Below, one piece after another: positions 11,665-23,315 of a DNA stretch of 64,000 bases (its first letter is position 1; every line of letters begins with the position of its first letter). The translations under genes were made by a program, and so were the position numbers. Below the pieces are notes generated by a model. It ran no database searches. It saw only the letters and a program-made list of their open reading frames with translations, and had not been told where the DNA came from. Source of the DNA: Jacaranda mimosifolia (lineage: Eukaryota > Streptophyta > Magnoliopsida > Lamiales > Bignoniaceae); assembly GCA_018894105.1 (NCBI GenBank), contig CM032123.1, positions 3,659,001-3,723,000 of the forward strand. Reading direction: 5' to 3'.

Positions 11665-14600
11665 CACTACAACAGAAGTGTTATCTGGTGACATTTAGTT
11701 AGTGATATTTTATATTTTAATATCATAAAAATTATAATATAATGACAGTTGTACCAAATGCCATAATAATATAACATTCAGTGGCATTTCATTAATAAAA
11801 CACAAATAAAATTACGACACTTGTTTGGAAATGTTAGCATACATATAATTTAAAGACATGTATGTAGTGCCACTATTTTCTTGAGAAAGAATGACACTTA
11901 CATTTACTTTTAGTGTCACTTAAAAAAAATGTCATGAAGTATTAGTGACATTAACTTAATAATGACATTTATAACCTAGTGACACAGAAAAACTGTATAG
12001 TGATAGTTATAAAAGTGCCATTTATAGTTACTTTTAGTGTCACCTAAAAAAATGTCATGAAGTATTAGTGACATTAACTTAATACTGGCATTTGTAACCC
12101 AGTGACACAGAAAAACTGTATAGTGATAGTTATAAAAATGTCACTATACAATAATATTTAATGGCATTTGTTTAATAAGTGACACATACAACAATGATAT
12201 TTAATTAAACATGACAACATAATTATATTTTAAAGGCACTTAACCAGTGTCATTAATTGCTTTCAAATACAACTACATTTGAAAAAAAAAATATACAAAA
12301 TATTTAGTGAAAATAACATTATTTCATTTTATAGTTTAGTTTGGTAAATTTTATAAATTTAAATAAATATATTTAACCAGTGTCACTAATTTTGTTTTCA
12401 TATTTTTGAAAAGTATCAAAATTAAACATATTTGTCAATTTTTTCTCTTCATCTGTACATTATAACTTTATCCTTTCTGTTTTCTTTATAGATCTCCAAT
12501 TATATTATTTCTTCCATCTTCATTTTTAGTCTATTTGAATTTTAAATGTCTTATTTTATAAAATAATTCAAAGTAAAAGCAGTTAAATAACTAAGAAAAT
12601 ACATTTTCATATACAAATAAATAAATGTTTAGTCCTATTTAATCTCTAAATTTAATATTTGTGTCATTCACTAGTTGAACATTTAAAATTTCTAAAAGTC
12701 AATTATTTATTTACTTCCTTTCACCATTTAATCTTAAATAAATTTTAATTAGATTATAATATAATGGTAAAAAAGAAAAAAGAAATGTAAATTGAAAAGA
12801 GAAAAGTCAAAAAGCAATAAAGAAAAGACAAGCACTAACACCATTTCTTAGCACACATGCATTTCGTCCCAAACCCACAGCACATTCTAAACAAATCTTC
12901 CGTTTCCTTTTCTTTTCTTTTTTTTTTTTTTTTTTTGGTCTTTTGTTAATTTTGTTTTTAATTGGAAAATCCAAACAATTTGATCATTAATTCTGTGAAA
13001 TGGTGCAAATTACATGCCAACATTCCATTTGATGCTTTCTAAAGCATATTAGTACAAATCAATTAATAAGTATTAGATCTATCTTTCCTTAAAACTCAAT
13101 CATCAAGCATGGTAATATGAAAAATTCTCTAAACATTGAAAAATATTAGAGGGAGATCACTCAAATAATTAGAGGATGATAAAAAAATTGGAGGGAAAGC
13201 ATATCTAGGGCTTTTTAAGAAAATTATTGGGTTTTTGTTTCACCCTCAAACTCATAGTGCATCAGCTATTTCCCGAAGGTATGTGTATTTCATTTCATAG
13301 TTATGTTATTAGTTTTTATTTTTTTTAATTTACTCTTTCCTCCAATCTGCTTCAACAAGCTTGAACTACGGTTTCTTTCAACAAAATTCCAATGTAAAAA
13401 ACTTACATCTAGCCTCCTTATTCATATTTTATAGATATAAAATGATCCCTACATGAAATTTCATTTAAATGAGAATGCAAGATGTCAATTAGAAATGAAA
13501 CTGAATGTTGATTGTGTTACAGGTATATGTACTTTACATTTTAGATCAATTTTAATTTTGGACTTTTTAGTTTTATGAATAGCAAATTATTTTTATTTTT
13601 GGTTATTTTAATTGTATATGATAATGATTACTTTTTTATATTGTTTGTCGTACTTGTGCAGATTTTGAAGGATGTAGATGCTCGGCTTTATGGATGATTC
13701 AAATGCTTTTAGAAGATATATCACTTCAAGCTTTAGATTATCACCTTTATTTTTGATTTAGTTGCTTTCTACACATTTGTAAACATACATTAGTATTCTA
13801 TCTTTTTGATAGAGCTACTTATAATTTTGTCTGTTTACTCATTCGGAACATGGGTTTGATAAGTGATGTTTCTAAGAAGGTCATTTTTATTTATATGAAG
13901 CAAAATCAATTATTTGATGGTTTCTTTTAAATATTTGCCTATAACTAGATTGACAAGATTAGTGATTAAAATGAATAATATAAGATTCTAATGTACATTT
14001 ATATTTATGATTATGGTGACACATTAAAATGTCAAATTAATCATTTATATCATACTTTGAAATGTCAGTAAATAATTCTTTTGTGACATTTGTAAGGTAA
14101 CTATATTTTAAAAAAAAGTGACAAGCTGAAGTGTCACGAAAAGTACTTTTTTATGACATTTTTAAATGCAATAATTTATATATGTTGTGTTATTTTAAAG
14201 TGCCAACAAAATTAAATTTTATAGCATTTTAAGATGCCATTAATGTACTATTTTGTGGCATATTAATATGTCATTTAAAAAATCTTTTTGTGATATTTTA
14301 ATACATCATTTACTATAATTATGATGGCATGAGAATACGTCACTAAAAGGAACTTTTTATGACATTTTGATATGTTATTTGTTACATTTGTTATGGCATC
14401 TTATAATGTCATTTCATAAAACTTTTGTGGCATTTTAATATGTTACTCTATGCAAATCTTGTGACATGTTAGTTTGACATTTTTTAAATAAATCGTGGCA
14501 TTTAGGTATGTCAATTAATGCATTTCTTGTGACATTTCAATATGTCATTTATTCTATTTCTTATTGCATTTTCTTAATGCTACAAAAGGGTAAAATAGTG

Positions 14601-14713
14601 GCATTTTTACCTTTAGTTACACCTACCTAGATGACACTTTTAAAAAATGCCATTATATGCAAAAATGTCACTATAATACTATATAAGTGGCATTTTTTAA
14701 TGCCTCTAATGCA
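11665..14713. mobile_element. CACTA (En/Spm)-like nonautonomous element, right end atypical
   Basis: The left end is CACTACAACAGAAGTG, a typical CACTA terminus. Both subterminal regions (11,690-12,270 and 13,990-14,710) are packed with short, often inverted motifs of the GTGACATTT / AATGTCAC type, as expected for transposase-binding arrays; one unit of about 124 bp is tandemly duplicated (11,911-12,034 and 12,035 onward). The middle (12,300-13,980) has no transposase. The right end reads ...GCAAAAAGTG and not ...TTGTAGTG, and the expected 3-bp target duplication is replaced by a 66-bp direct repeat, so the right terminus is degenerate or rearranged. Unit B lacks the whole block. Confidence 0.6.
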
Positions 14714-14779
14714 AAAAGTGCCTGTATCAGGCACGTGTATATATAGTTATTTTTAAACCACCGTTATCAGTAAACTACT
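14714..14779 (+). repeat. 66-bp direct repeat, right copy
   Basis: This is the partner of 11,597-11,662. The repeat contains a small palindrome, GTGCCTGTATCAGGCAC. Confidence 0.85.
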
Positions 14780-16391
14780 AATATATATAACCTAAAAAAT
14801 TGAAAAAGATACAAGTTAAATCTCATAATAAATATATTGATCACGAGTTAATCAATATTAAAATATATGATGATAATTAATATTAATTTTAAATTTGTAT
14901 AAGAGGACACATAAAGAATCTTTTCCTTATTAGTTTGTATTTTATTTCTTATATATAATTTATTATCTAGGACACTTGATATTATATTTATTTTATTATA
15001 AATATTATATTAATAATTGTCACTGTTGTTTCATTTCATTTTTTACAATAAGCCTCTAATTTGTTTTTATTTTATAATTTGTATATCAAATTAGTATGTT
15101 TTGCATATTGACTGGGTGCAAAGCCAGTTAACATATATTTCTACTACAAAAAAAAAAAAAAAAACCAAAGAGTTAGCTACGACTAATTCGTAGTTGATAC
15201 TAAAAATTTGTAACTTTAATTATGAGATTGACCTAGCTAAATCCGAAGTAGATGCTCTCAGCTAACCCTTTTTACGACAAATTCATAACTGAAAATTATT
15301 TTATTTATGTGGATATTGTCCAGCTAATCTGTTATGCTTTCAACGAGCAAGTCTACAAATTGATAGTTAATAATTTTTTGTTGCTTGTTATTTTAAAAAA
15401 ATTATATTTACTATGAAAATTTGTAATTATGATTCATAGTGTTGTAGCTATGAAATTAATTTCGTATCAAATTTTATGTAGTAGATACCTTAGTCTTTAA
15501 TAGTGTTTTGTTATTTGAGAATTATTCAACTTTTTTCCACTTATTGTTCAATGGATTTTGTGTATAATACCATGATTTAGAAAAGAACAAAAGAATGGAG
15601 AGATCAAGTTTAAAGTATAGAGATTAATTACAATTTTAAAAAGGATAAGTATTACAAAAACTGATTTAATAAATTTTACACTAATACTAAGATTAGTTGA
15701 AGTTATTAAATCACTCAAATCTTGTGGTATAATACAAATCATAGATTTGCAGTTACTCTTATTCCATCTCATTTTGATTCCCTTTTTTTTTTTTTTTTTT
15801 TCTTCCACCTACTACTCCCCTTCTTCTTCTTCTTTCTCTTTTATGACAGTTAATTTGTGCAAAGAAGAAAATATTACAAAAAAATATTATGAAATACCTC
15901 TAAAAAAAAAAGAGGGAAACAAAAAGAAAAAAAGTACAAATCTTAAACTCCAAAACACAACTAAATACAGACTTGATGAACTCTGAACAAGTAAAAAGAG
16001 TTTGAAGTTAAATCTATCCAAAACAAAAACAAGAAGAAGGAGTTTGCAGTTAAACTATTAACGCATCAAATGTCTATGGAAATAGATACTCATCCACCCT
16101 CTGCTTTTTGAGTTTGAATATATACTGATAAGCTCATCATCAACAATGATTAAAATCTCTGAAAACTCCAATAGAAAATAGATTCGTATCAGTGACGACT
16201 AGAAATAGAAATGCTTCCCAAGAAAACTTAAGATTGAGGAGTTAAGTCAAGAAGAACAGTGAATGATGGTTTATATACTTGTCGAATTACTTCTATATAT
16301 AAAATTAAGTTATTAAATAGAGACTTGAATAATTATTCAACTTTTAGATTGAAGGGGTGTGTAGTCACTAACCTTATCAAAAGCAGAGGAA
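14780..16391. other. NLR1 3' intergenic region, duplicated in unit B
   Basis: No gene seen. From about 14,975 to the NLR stop, this segment is paralogous to 27,920-29,417, including poly-T tracts near 15,783 and the leader-like block 16,080-16,260. It probably includes the NLR1 3' UTR and terminator, but no polyadenylation site can be fixed. Confidence 0.5.
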
Positions 16392-19064
16392 TCAATTTCT
16401 CCATGTATCCCCAACTCGAACTTGTAGGGCATAATTTCCCAAACTTTGTTGTTCCTCTTGTATCCGCTTGGCCGACTCCACAAGACTTTCGTTCCACCTT
16501 TCAACCTCAATGAGTTCTAGTGCTGGAAATTCTGCTATGCCATCTGGAATCTCAAGTAGATTCCAACAAGCATAAAGCACTAGGCACTTGAGGCTTGGGA
16601 AGTGGTTACTTTCAGTTATCCATTGAGGGAACTTGAACTCATCAATAAGCAGAAATTTCAGTCGAGGAAATTCATCTTCACTTGTTTCCCACTTGTCTCC
16701 ATAGCAAGCAAAATCTCTTAGTTTAAGCACCTCAAGATTAGGCAAGGAACCAACAATCGACATATCTTCCCATGGAAGTTTCAGACCAACCAAGGTTAAC
16801 TTTTTCAGGGTTGTTGGAAAAGCAGGATTAAGGTTTCCCAAAATAGAACCTGAATGTACCTCTAACTTTAGCTTTTCAAGTTGACGCAAATGGACAAGAT
16901 TATCAAGGTGAATGTCTCGAACATATACGTTTGTCCTATAAATGATTCCTAATTTCTTCAAGTTTGGAATCATTTTGAGGATCTCTTCAGTACATTTGAA
17001 ATCATTTACTCTCGAAAGTGTTTGCAGGTGTTCTAGAGGAAAAGTTGGAGCTCCTTGTGGAATAGTGGATAAGGGACCAATAAATATTAGATGCCTTAAT
17101 TGTGGCATCCTCCAAATTTCCATTGGCAGACGTACTGAAATTAGTGGTATGCCACCCCGCATTGTCTTTCTTCGATGAAAGATTAAGGTTTGAAGATTCC
17201 GAAGGTTTAGTATGGATGGAGGAATAACTGATTTTACTAAATAGGTAAAAGCAAGGTACCTTAAATGAATCAGCTCAAATACTTCAGCAGGCATCTCGGA
17301 GTTTATGAACGGTGGAAAATCCTTAGCAAGACTACTCACATCTAATACCCTGAGCAATCTAAATTTTCCCAAAGAGCTTAGTGAACTTTCATCAAAGTGG
17401 AAGCATATAATAGTACGGATGCTTGAGCAATAAAAGTTTTTAAGTCTACTCAGATCAGAAAAAACAATAGTACTTATGCGGTGATGATTTTTTATGCTTT
17501 CAATTATAGAACTTTTGAAAGCATACCCCGTAACATTTAGAAAAAACTTCTCTTCATGTGCTTTTCTTATGCACAAGTCCCGCACAAGATCATGAATGCT
17601 GCAACTTTTGATTTTGCCATTAGCCTTTCTTCTACTGACCAAAACAAGACTTCTCTTCACAAGATCCTCCACATACTCTTCTGCCACCTCCTCAAGACAT
17701 TTAGATTCACTTGGTTTCAAAAAGCCCTCAGCCACCCATAATTTGATGAGTTCACATACACGAATTTCATAATCTTCTTTAAAACCTCCCATGTATAGGA
17801 AACACGGTCTCAAATGATAAGGTAAGTGGATGTAACTTAAAGATATTATCTTTGCAGACAGCTCCTCATTTGCAATGCTGATAGCTAAACTTACATTTTT
17901 TGCAATATTATACCAGGATTCTTGAGTCTTATCGACGGTGGACAAGAGTCCAGCAATTACAACGATTGCGAGAGGCAGTCCTCTACAGCTTCTTGCGATT
18001 GTCTTTCCAATAGTTTTCAATTCAAGAGGACAATTTTCTCGTCCAAACACCTTATTTTGAAGCAAATTCCAACTTTGATCTATATCCATGAATTGCATCT
18101 CATGAATAGGGCTAGAAGAGTCGGGATAAGCAGCCACATCAAATAGCCTTGTGGTTAAAATGATTCGACTCCCATTATAGTCATCAGGAAATATCATCTT
18201 TACATCATCCCAAGCCTTTGTACTCCAAATATCATCCATCACGATGAGATACCTCCTACCCTTTAATCCTCTGTACACAAGATCTTGTATTGATTCATTG
18301 CTTTGTATTTTTACTTTCATGGAAACTAGGAGGGTTGAAAGAATTTCTTGTATACTATAATCTTGTGATACTGTGACCCAAGCACGAATATCAAAATGTT
18401 CTACAGTTAATGGATCATTATAGGAATTTCTAGCAAGAGTAGTTTTGCCAATACCTCCCATACCGAAGATTGGTATGACTTGGAGTTTGGATGATTCTCC
18501 ACATAATCGAGCCTTTATTGCCATCAAGTCGTCGTCAAGACCAACCATGGGGCCATCTTTGCTGGTGGGTGCAATTAGCCTTGACGGTGAAGTAGCAATA
18601 GAAGAATACTCGTTACTGAGTTTTGCATCTTTGGTTGTGGTGCTATTCTTGATCTGCATCGCTTTTCTCACCACTTTTTTCAACTTTTTAAAATTAAAGT
18701 GAAGCCTAGGTCTTGTATCGATGCCACCTTTTTTTCCTTGGAGCCATATAAACTTGCTTTTCAAAAGCTGTGAAAACTTAGCGCTTTCAGGTCCTGCAGC
18801 CGACTTGGAGATATAATGTTGCCGAATTTGTTTCGACAAAAAATATTCAATAATATCTTCTGCTTCACTTGCTACATCCCTAATTCGTCCTTCCAAACTA
18901 TTGGTTTTCCCTGGAAAATCTTCAAGAAAAGCTTTCAAGAAGGTTATGTATTCGTTGATAGATATAATTTGTTGTTTTTCGTGAAGAGAAATGGAGTATT
19001 GATCATGATGGTGTAGTAATTTATCAATGGTTTGTTCAAGTGAAATAAGAGCAGGATAAGCCAT
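16392..19064 (-). CDS. NLR1: R1-type CC-NB-ARC-LRR immune receptor
   Basis: A single-exon gene of 890 residues. I start at ATG 19,064 (MAYPALISLEQ), the conserved start of this family and of the paralogue; the frame stays open 28 codons further upstream but that part is not conserved. Seen: an N-terminal Rx-type coiled-coil domain (about 1-150, with EAEDIIEY near 67-74 in EDVID position); an NB-ARC with P-loop GMGGIGKTT (201-209), RNBS-A FDIRAWVTVSQDYS, Walker B YLIVMDDIW, RNBS-B GSRIILTTR, GLPL (362-365), CFLYMGGF and LIKLWVAEGFL; an MHD-position motif IHD (490-492); and about 15 degenerate LRRs from about 560. Known role of the family: a cytoplasmic ADP/ATP-switch receptor for pathogen effectors; the effector is unknown. 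His replaces nothing essential; MHD with Ile in place of Met is common. The C-terminus stops at GDTWRN, about 18 residues before the paralogue. Probably functional. Confidence 0.93.
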   Translation of the reverse strand: MAYPALISLEQTIDKLLHHHDQYSISLHEKQQIISINEYITFLKAFLEDFPGKTNSLEGRIRDVASEAEDIIEYFLSKQIRQHYISKSAAGPESAKFSQLLKSKFIWLQGKKGGIDTRPRLHFNFKKLKKVVRKAMQIKNSTTTKDAKLSNEYSSIATSPSRLIAPTSKDGPMVGLDDDLMAIKARLCGESSKLQVIPIFGMGGIGKTTLARNSYNDPLTVEHFDIRAWVTVSQDYSIQEILSTLLVSMKVKIQSNESIQDLVYRGLKGRRYLIVMDDIWSTKAWDDVKMIFPDDYNGSRIILTTRLFDVAAYPDSSSPIHEMQFMDIDQSWNLLQNKVFGRENCPLELKTIGKTIARSCRGLPLAIVVIAGLLSTVDKTQESWYNIAKNVSLAISIANEELSAKIISLSYIHLPYHLRPCFLYMGGFKEDYEIRVCELIKLWVAEGFLKPSESKCLEEVAEEYVEDLVKRSLVLVSRRKANGKIKSCSIHDLVRDLCIRKAHEEKFFLNVTGYAFKSSIIESIKNHHRISTIVFSDLSRLKNFYCSSIRTIICFHFDESSLSSLGKFRLLRVLDVSSLAKDFPPFINSEMPAEVFELIHLRYLAFTYLVKSVIPPSILNLRNLQTLIFHRRKTMRGGIPLISVRLPMEIWRMPQLRHLIFIGPLSTIPQGAPTFPLEHLQTLSRVNDFKCTEEILKMIPNLKKLGIIYRTNVYVRDIHLDNLVHLRQLEKLKLEVHSGSILGNLNPAFPTTLKKLTLVGLKLPWEDMSIVGSLPNLEVLKLRDFACYGDKWETSEDEFPRLKFLLIDEFKFPQWITESNHFPSLKCLVLYACWNLLEIPDGIAEFPALELIEVERWNESLVESAKRIQEEQQSLGNYALQVRVGDTWRN
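18443..18464 (+). promoter_or_regulatory. Predicted miR482/2118-family target site over NLR1 P-loop
   Basis: The plus strand (complement of the mRNA) over the P-loop codons resembles a miR482 sequence as I remember it, differing at about three of 22 positions (core TTGCCAATACC, then CCCAT). Suppression of NLR mRNAs and phasiRNA production through this site is established for the family in many eudicots; whether this host makes a matching miRNA is unknown. Confidence 0.45.
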
Positions 19065-19190
19065 ATCAAACCAAAATGAAGAAAGAATAACAAGGGCTAT
19101 GTTAGAGAGAAAGAAGAGAAACAAATTCAGAGAGAACTGATTGACCAAACTTTAAGTCTTCTCATTCAAACTATTTACAGTCTCGCATTG

Positions 19191-19200
19191 TTAATTATAG
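19191..19200 (-). promoter_or_regulatory. Possible TATA box of NLR1
   Basis: CTATAATTAA on the minus strand lies about 127 bp before the start codon, in a segment conserved with unit B up to about 19,300. The unit B counterpart reads CTGATAATTAA, which breaks the TATA core. A W-box-like TTGACC (19,141-19,146) is conserved in both copies. The assignment is weak. Confidence 0.3.
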
Positions 19201-19358
19201 GTCGACAAAGTATTGTGGAATTGCTTTTGTGGTAGCCCAAAAACAATATTCTTTCGAATTTTGTGATGATTAGTGTGAAATCTGAACCACCGAACTAAAA
19301 TATTTATTTATAAATATCTTTTTAGCTTTTAAGAAGTGGTTTTATTCATTAGCAATTA

Positions 19359-20659
19359 GGACATGTCTACGGTGAGGTATGCTAGTATCTACCTCATGTA
19401 AGGTATCATTAAATTAAATGACACATATCTTTTTACAACAGGTTATTGTTAATTGTACAACAAGTTGTTGGTTCATATTTTAAATTTTAGTACATTAAAT
19501 GCTTGGTAAATATTTAAAAAGTAATTAAAAGATATTTTTCAAAAAAATCTATTATATTAGATAACATAATTTCATAATTTTTAATTATATATTTTATAAT
19601 ATTAAAAAATAAATATATATAAAATAATATAGTTAAATATAATTATCTTTATTTATTAACTAAAATAAAAAATTTAAGAATAAATATAAAATTAAAAACC
19701 ATTATCCTAACAATATAATTTAATTTTAAAATAATTTTAATATAATTTAAATTATTTTGAATAATATAATTTAATAATTTTACAAAATAATTATTTTGGA
19801 TCAATACTTAATAACATATAAAAATATAAATATATTTAAAATAATTTGATTAAATTAATAAATTAATTAAAATAAGTAAATTAAAAATAAAATTAAAAAA
19901 TGAAAAAAAAACAAAAATGAAAAAAAAAAAAAAAAACCTTATTCCACCCCACCCCGCGCATCGCTGGTCCCCCGTCTCCCCCGCCTCCCCTCCTTTCCCG
20001 GCCAACACACCATCACACACACACACACACACACACACCCCCTCCGGCGCACCACATGTCCCATGAGTCCTCCCCGGCAGCACCCTCCCCTTCTTTCCCG
20101 GCCAGTTAGCCAGCCGCCGGCCATGGGAATCGAATTTGATTGGGGGATGGGTTTTATATATATGTATATATTTATACGTGTAATATAGATGTGTATATAT
20201 ATACACATGCTTATGCATATATATTATTTTAAAATATTTTGTGGTATTTAATTTTTAGCTTTTTATTTTTTTTTAATTTTTTAGTGTAAGATTAAATGAA
20301 TATTTCATATTCTATGGTTTTTTCATAAATATATCAAATTTTAATTTTTTTTTATAAATAGATAATAATTTCTGTCAATACTTTTAATAATAAAATTTTA
20401 TTATTGATCGTTTTTTTTTTTTTAGTACAATGAATCATTAACATCCGATCAAAACCAACCATCAAGCAATCGTACAAGTAGCAGATTAAATGTATTTGTT
20501 ATATTGCTAACTAATCATTAAAATAAAAGGTTATGATTTTACATTTTAAATAAAACGGTTTATATTAAGTACATTTTAAATAAAACGGTTTATATTAAGT
20601 ACATTTGTACATTGCTCACATGAGATATGTACAATTAAGATTGCGCCGTAGACTACTCC
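19359..20659. mobile_element. Mutator-like element with perfect 9-bp TSD
   Basis: A 1,301-bp insertion is flanked by TAGCAATTA (19,350-19,358 and 20,660-20,668). Ends are GGACATGTCTACGG and, inverted, GGAGTAGTCTACGG. The paralogous unit B site (about 35,078-35,095) reads straight through 'attcattaacaattatctat', an empty site that confirms the boundaries. The interior is AT-rich apart from a GC-rich island (19,945-20,130) holding a (CA)n run; a 30-bp sequence is tandemly doubled at 20,541-20,600. No transposase. Confidence 0.8.
20015..20037 (+). repeat. (CA)n microsatellite
   Basis: About 11 CA units within the GC-rich island of the Mutator-like element. Confidence 0.9.
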
Positions 20660-20792
20660 TAGCAATTATCTATTGCTTTTTCCTTTCTTTTTCTTTTTTC
20701 TTTTCATTTCTTAATGCATGGTTTGCGCACAAAGTATGTGTTTGTTTATTAATCACTTGTTAGAAATACAAAAGTTGCATACAAAAAACATA

Positions 20793-21125
20793 GCACCCGT
20801 TTGGTTTTATTTTGATTTTCAATTTAATTTCATTTCCATCGTTTTCAGAATTTTGAAAAGTAGTTAGTGAAAATGAGTTAAAAATAAATTTGTATTTGGA
20901 GAGATTATTGGAAAAATAGTAATGATTATATTGGGTTTAGTATATTGTAGGTGGAGAAAAATAGAAATAATGGAGTAAAGAGAAAAGAAATACATGTTAT
21001 TAGGAGAAAATATATAGATTATTGAAAATAATAATGTCGAGTGAAAATATATAAAAAGTTATGTATTCCATTTAGAATGATAGAAAATGTGAAAATGGAG
21101 ATTGGAAATGAAACCAAATCAGCGC
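20793..21125. mobile_element. MITE with GCRCCYGTTTGGTTT termini, unit A copy
   Basis: Ends are GCACCCGTTTGGTTTTATTT and, inverted, GCGCTGATTTGGTTTCATTT, with ATA on both sides as a possible 3-bp target duplication. It is noncoding and AT-rich. Orthologous copies lie in both arms of the unit B palindrome. The termini resemble Tourist/Harbinger MITEs; superfamily is inferred. Confidence 0.6.
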
Positions 21126-22243
21126 ATAGTTTACAACCTACACAAGATTAATTAAAAAATAATAACTTTGTTTTTTCAAAAAAAAAAAACAATGACCTTG
21201 TATGAACATTCAAGTTTAATTTCTATTTATCAGTACTTTGTGGTACTCTACGTATGCATTTTTGCAGTACCTTATTAGATAAAAATGTAAAACTGAATAT
21301 TCTAATTTACAGAACCTATAATAAATTATGTACCCCTCTCCATCTAAATTTTGTTCTAAGATATATATAAAATGACTATATCTGATCAGTGAAGACCATT
21401 TTTCTTTTTAGATTGAATACATTCAATTTGTCATTCTTAACTATAAAGTCATCATGATTACCAACAAAAGCACATGCTGGCCTAATAAATTAAATTGTTA
21501 TAAGACGACTTTAAAAATCTATCTCCAAAATAGATAAATAAAAATTATTTATTTTATGGAAACATCTGCACGTGCCCAAGTACCAAGTGTGTTTATATTA
21601 AAAAAAATGTATAATTTTTCTTTCCCCTCCATCTTTACTCCATGTTTTATGATAAACTTGTAGTTAGATATCCAAGACAAATGATATATTTATAAGCCAC
21701 TTTCCGACAACAATTCACTCAATAAGTAACAAGATATATTTACATAACTATGGGTTGACTAGGGTTTGATAATCATGATTTTTCTTAATATTTTATATCC
21801 CTTGAAAAATTGATATGCATAAAAATAAAAAAAGTTTAATCATTGATAATTAAGTTGATTTACTAAATTAACTTTTTTTTTAATTTAATAAAGCCTAATA
21901 ATTTAAATGTCAAATGTTTAATTATTCTTATTAAAAATTAATATATAATTAAAAATCAAAATAAAAATAATATTACATACATAAATAAATAAAGAGAATT
22001 TAATAATTTTAAATTAGGCAAATTATAAAATCTCATTATAATTAGAAACACCATCAAATAGCCCCAATTTTGTAGATCATTCATTCCAATTTTTGTTTCA
22101 CCCTCTATTCCACTACATGAATATATAACACATTTATGAAATATTTCCTTATAAAAATAATTGACTGAGAATAAGATACACTTGGCATATATACAACACA
22201 TTGGAATAGAAGATGAAATACGGAACAAAGTAGATGATCTAAG
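21126..22243. other. Intergenic, paralogous to unit B
   Basis: No gene seen; it matches about 35,536-36,430 in unit B with small indels. It contains short poly-T and AT tracts. Confidence 0.5.
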
Positions 22244-22468
22244 GTGCCAATTTTAAACCCCAAATTCAAACCTCACAACCTCTCCAGCCACCGTGCCAAG
22301 CCTCCAACGGCCACCGCTTTAGAGGATAGCAACCCTTCCACTGTCATCGCAACCGCCTTGAATGACATCTATGTTCTCAACCCCAGTGGCAGACCTCACG
22401 AGTACTCCATCTGCCATATGAATTTTCCCTCCGGCCAGGCTTTGGGCAGCCATAAGCACATCCACTAG
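22244..22468 (+). pseudogene. ZAT-type C2H2 zinc-finger fragment, copy A
   Basis: An open frame of 74 codons ends in NPSGRPHEYSICHMNFPSG then QALGSHKHIH. This is the second finger of a plant ZAT/STZ-like transcription factor (consensus C..C...F..GQALGGHK..H): the first zinc Cys is Tyr, the QALGGH signature reads QALGSH, and there is no first finger or EAR motif. It cannot fold a normal finger. Unit B has the same fragment with a different lesion. The fragment predates the segmental duplication. Confidence 0.7.
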
Positions 22469-22688
22469 TGTGTGTGTGTGTGGAAAAAAGAAAGAAAGTG
22501 AGTTCGTTCAATAAAAAGTAATACTTCCATTTTGGCCATACGTGTTGGTGTGCTTTTGTTGCGTTACGATATAATAGTGTTAATTTTTGCAAGGTGGAGA
22601 CTAAAAAGACCTTAAGCAAAAGTACAAAAGGACATGGGGAAACTAATTTATATAGAAGAGATATTAATTTGCTATCCAAGAGAAAATT
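22469..22688. other. Noncoding, paralogous to unit B
   Basis: A (TG)n run near 22,470 and sequence matched at about 36,675-36,850; no gene. Confidence 0.5.
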
Positions 22689-23315
22689 TAGGAATGGAAA
22701 TAGGCCAGGCTATTCGTTAGGGGCCTATGGCCTGACCAACTTATAACTTACCTAGGTCTAGCCTACTCAATAAAAAGGTTAGGTCAAGACTTAAACAAGT
22801 AGCATTTTTAACTAAATATGCTAGACTTAGGCTCTTCTAAAAATTTGTCAAGTCTAACAGGCCGGCCCGTTTATCCTTCTTCATATAAAAAGTACAATAA
22901 TAATGATATAGTATTAAATGAGTAATTGTATTTGATTTCTATAATTAGTCATTTATGGAATCTGTTATGTTGTTTAGTATTGTTTTTTATTGAAAAGATA
23001 TTGTTTTATACTTAGATTTGAACTTTTATAATTATTCATTTGTTATTTATCATTTGGATTATTTCTTAACAAGGTCTATTATAAGTTTAAGCACATTAAA
23101 AATTTAGATTTACGTGATTAAATTTAATTGAAGCCTTAATAGAAAATAGATTTAATTTAGCCTTAATAGAAAATATGTTTATCAAAAAGGCTAGGCTTAA
23201 CCATAAAAAAAATGTCTATCATAGATAATAGGCTAAGTTCAGACTCATCATTTGAATAATAGGTCTGGTCTATTTAAGTCCAAATCTAGCCCAACCTAGC
23301 CTATTTCCATTCCTA
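22689..23315. mobile_element. hAT-like nonautonomous element (TAGG family)
   Basis: Terminal inverted repeats TAGGAATGGAAATAGG at both ends. Flanks AGAGAAAATT and AGAGAAATT differ only by one A in a run, an 8-10-bp target duplication. The interior is rich in 'ggcctgacc / agcctatt' motifs shared with the element at 44,419-45,998. Noncoding. Confidence 0.7.

Noticed and set aside
13990..14710. Regular short repeats suggesting a CRISPR-like array
   Set aside because: Repeats are short, degenerate and in both orientations, in a plant genome; they fit CACTA subterminal arrays.
19065..19148. N-terminal extension of NLR1 resembling a signal peptide
   Set aside because: The extra 28 residues are not conserved in the paralogue's frame; the family starts at MAYxAL, and NLRs of this type are cytoplasmic.
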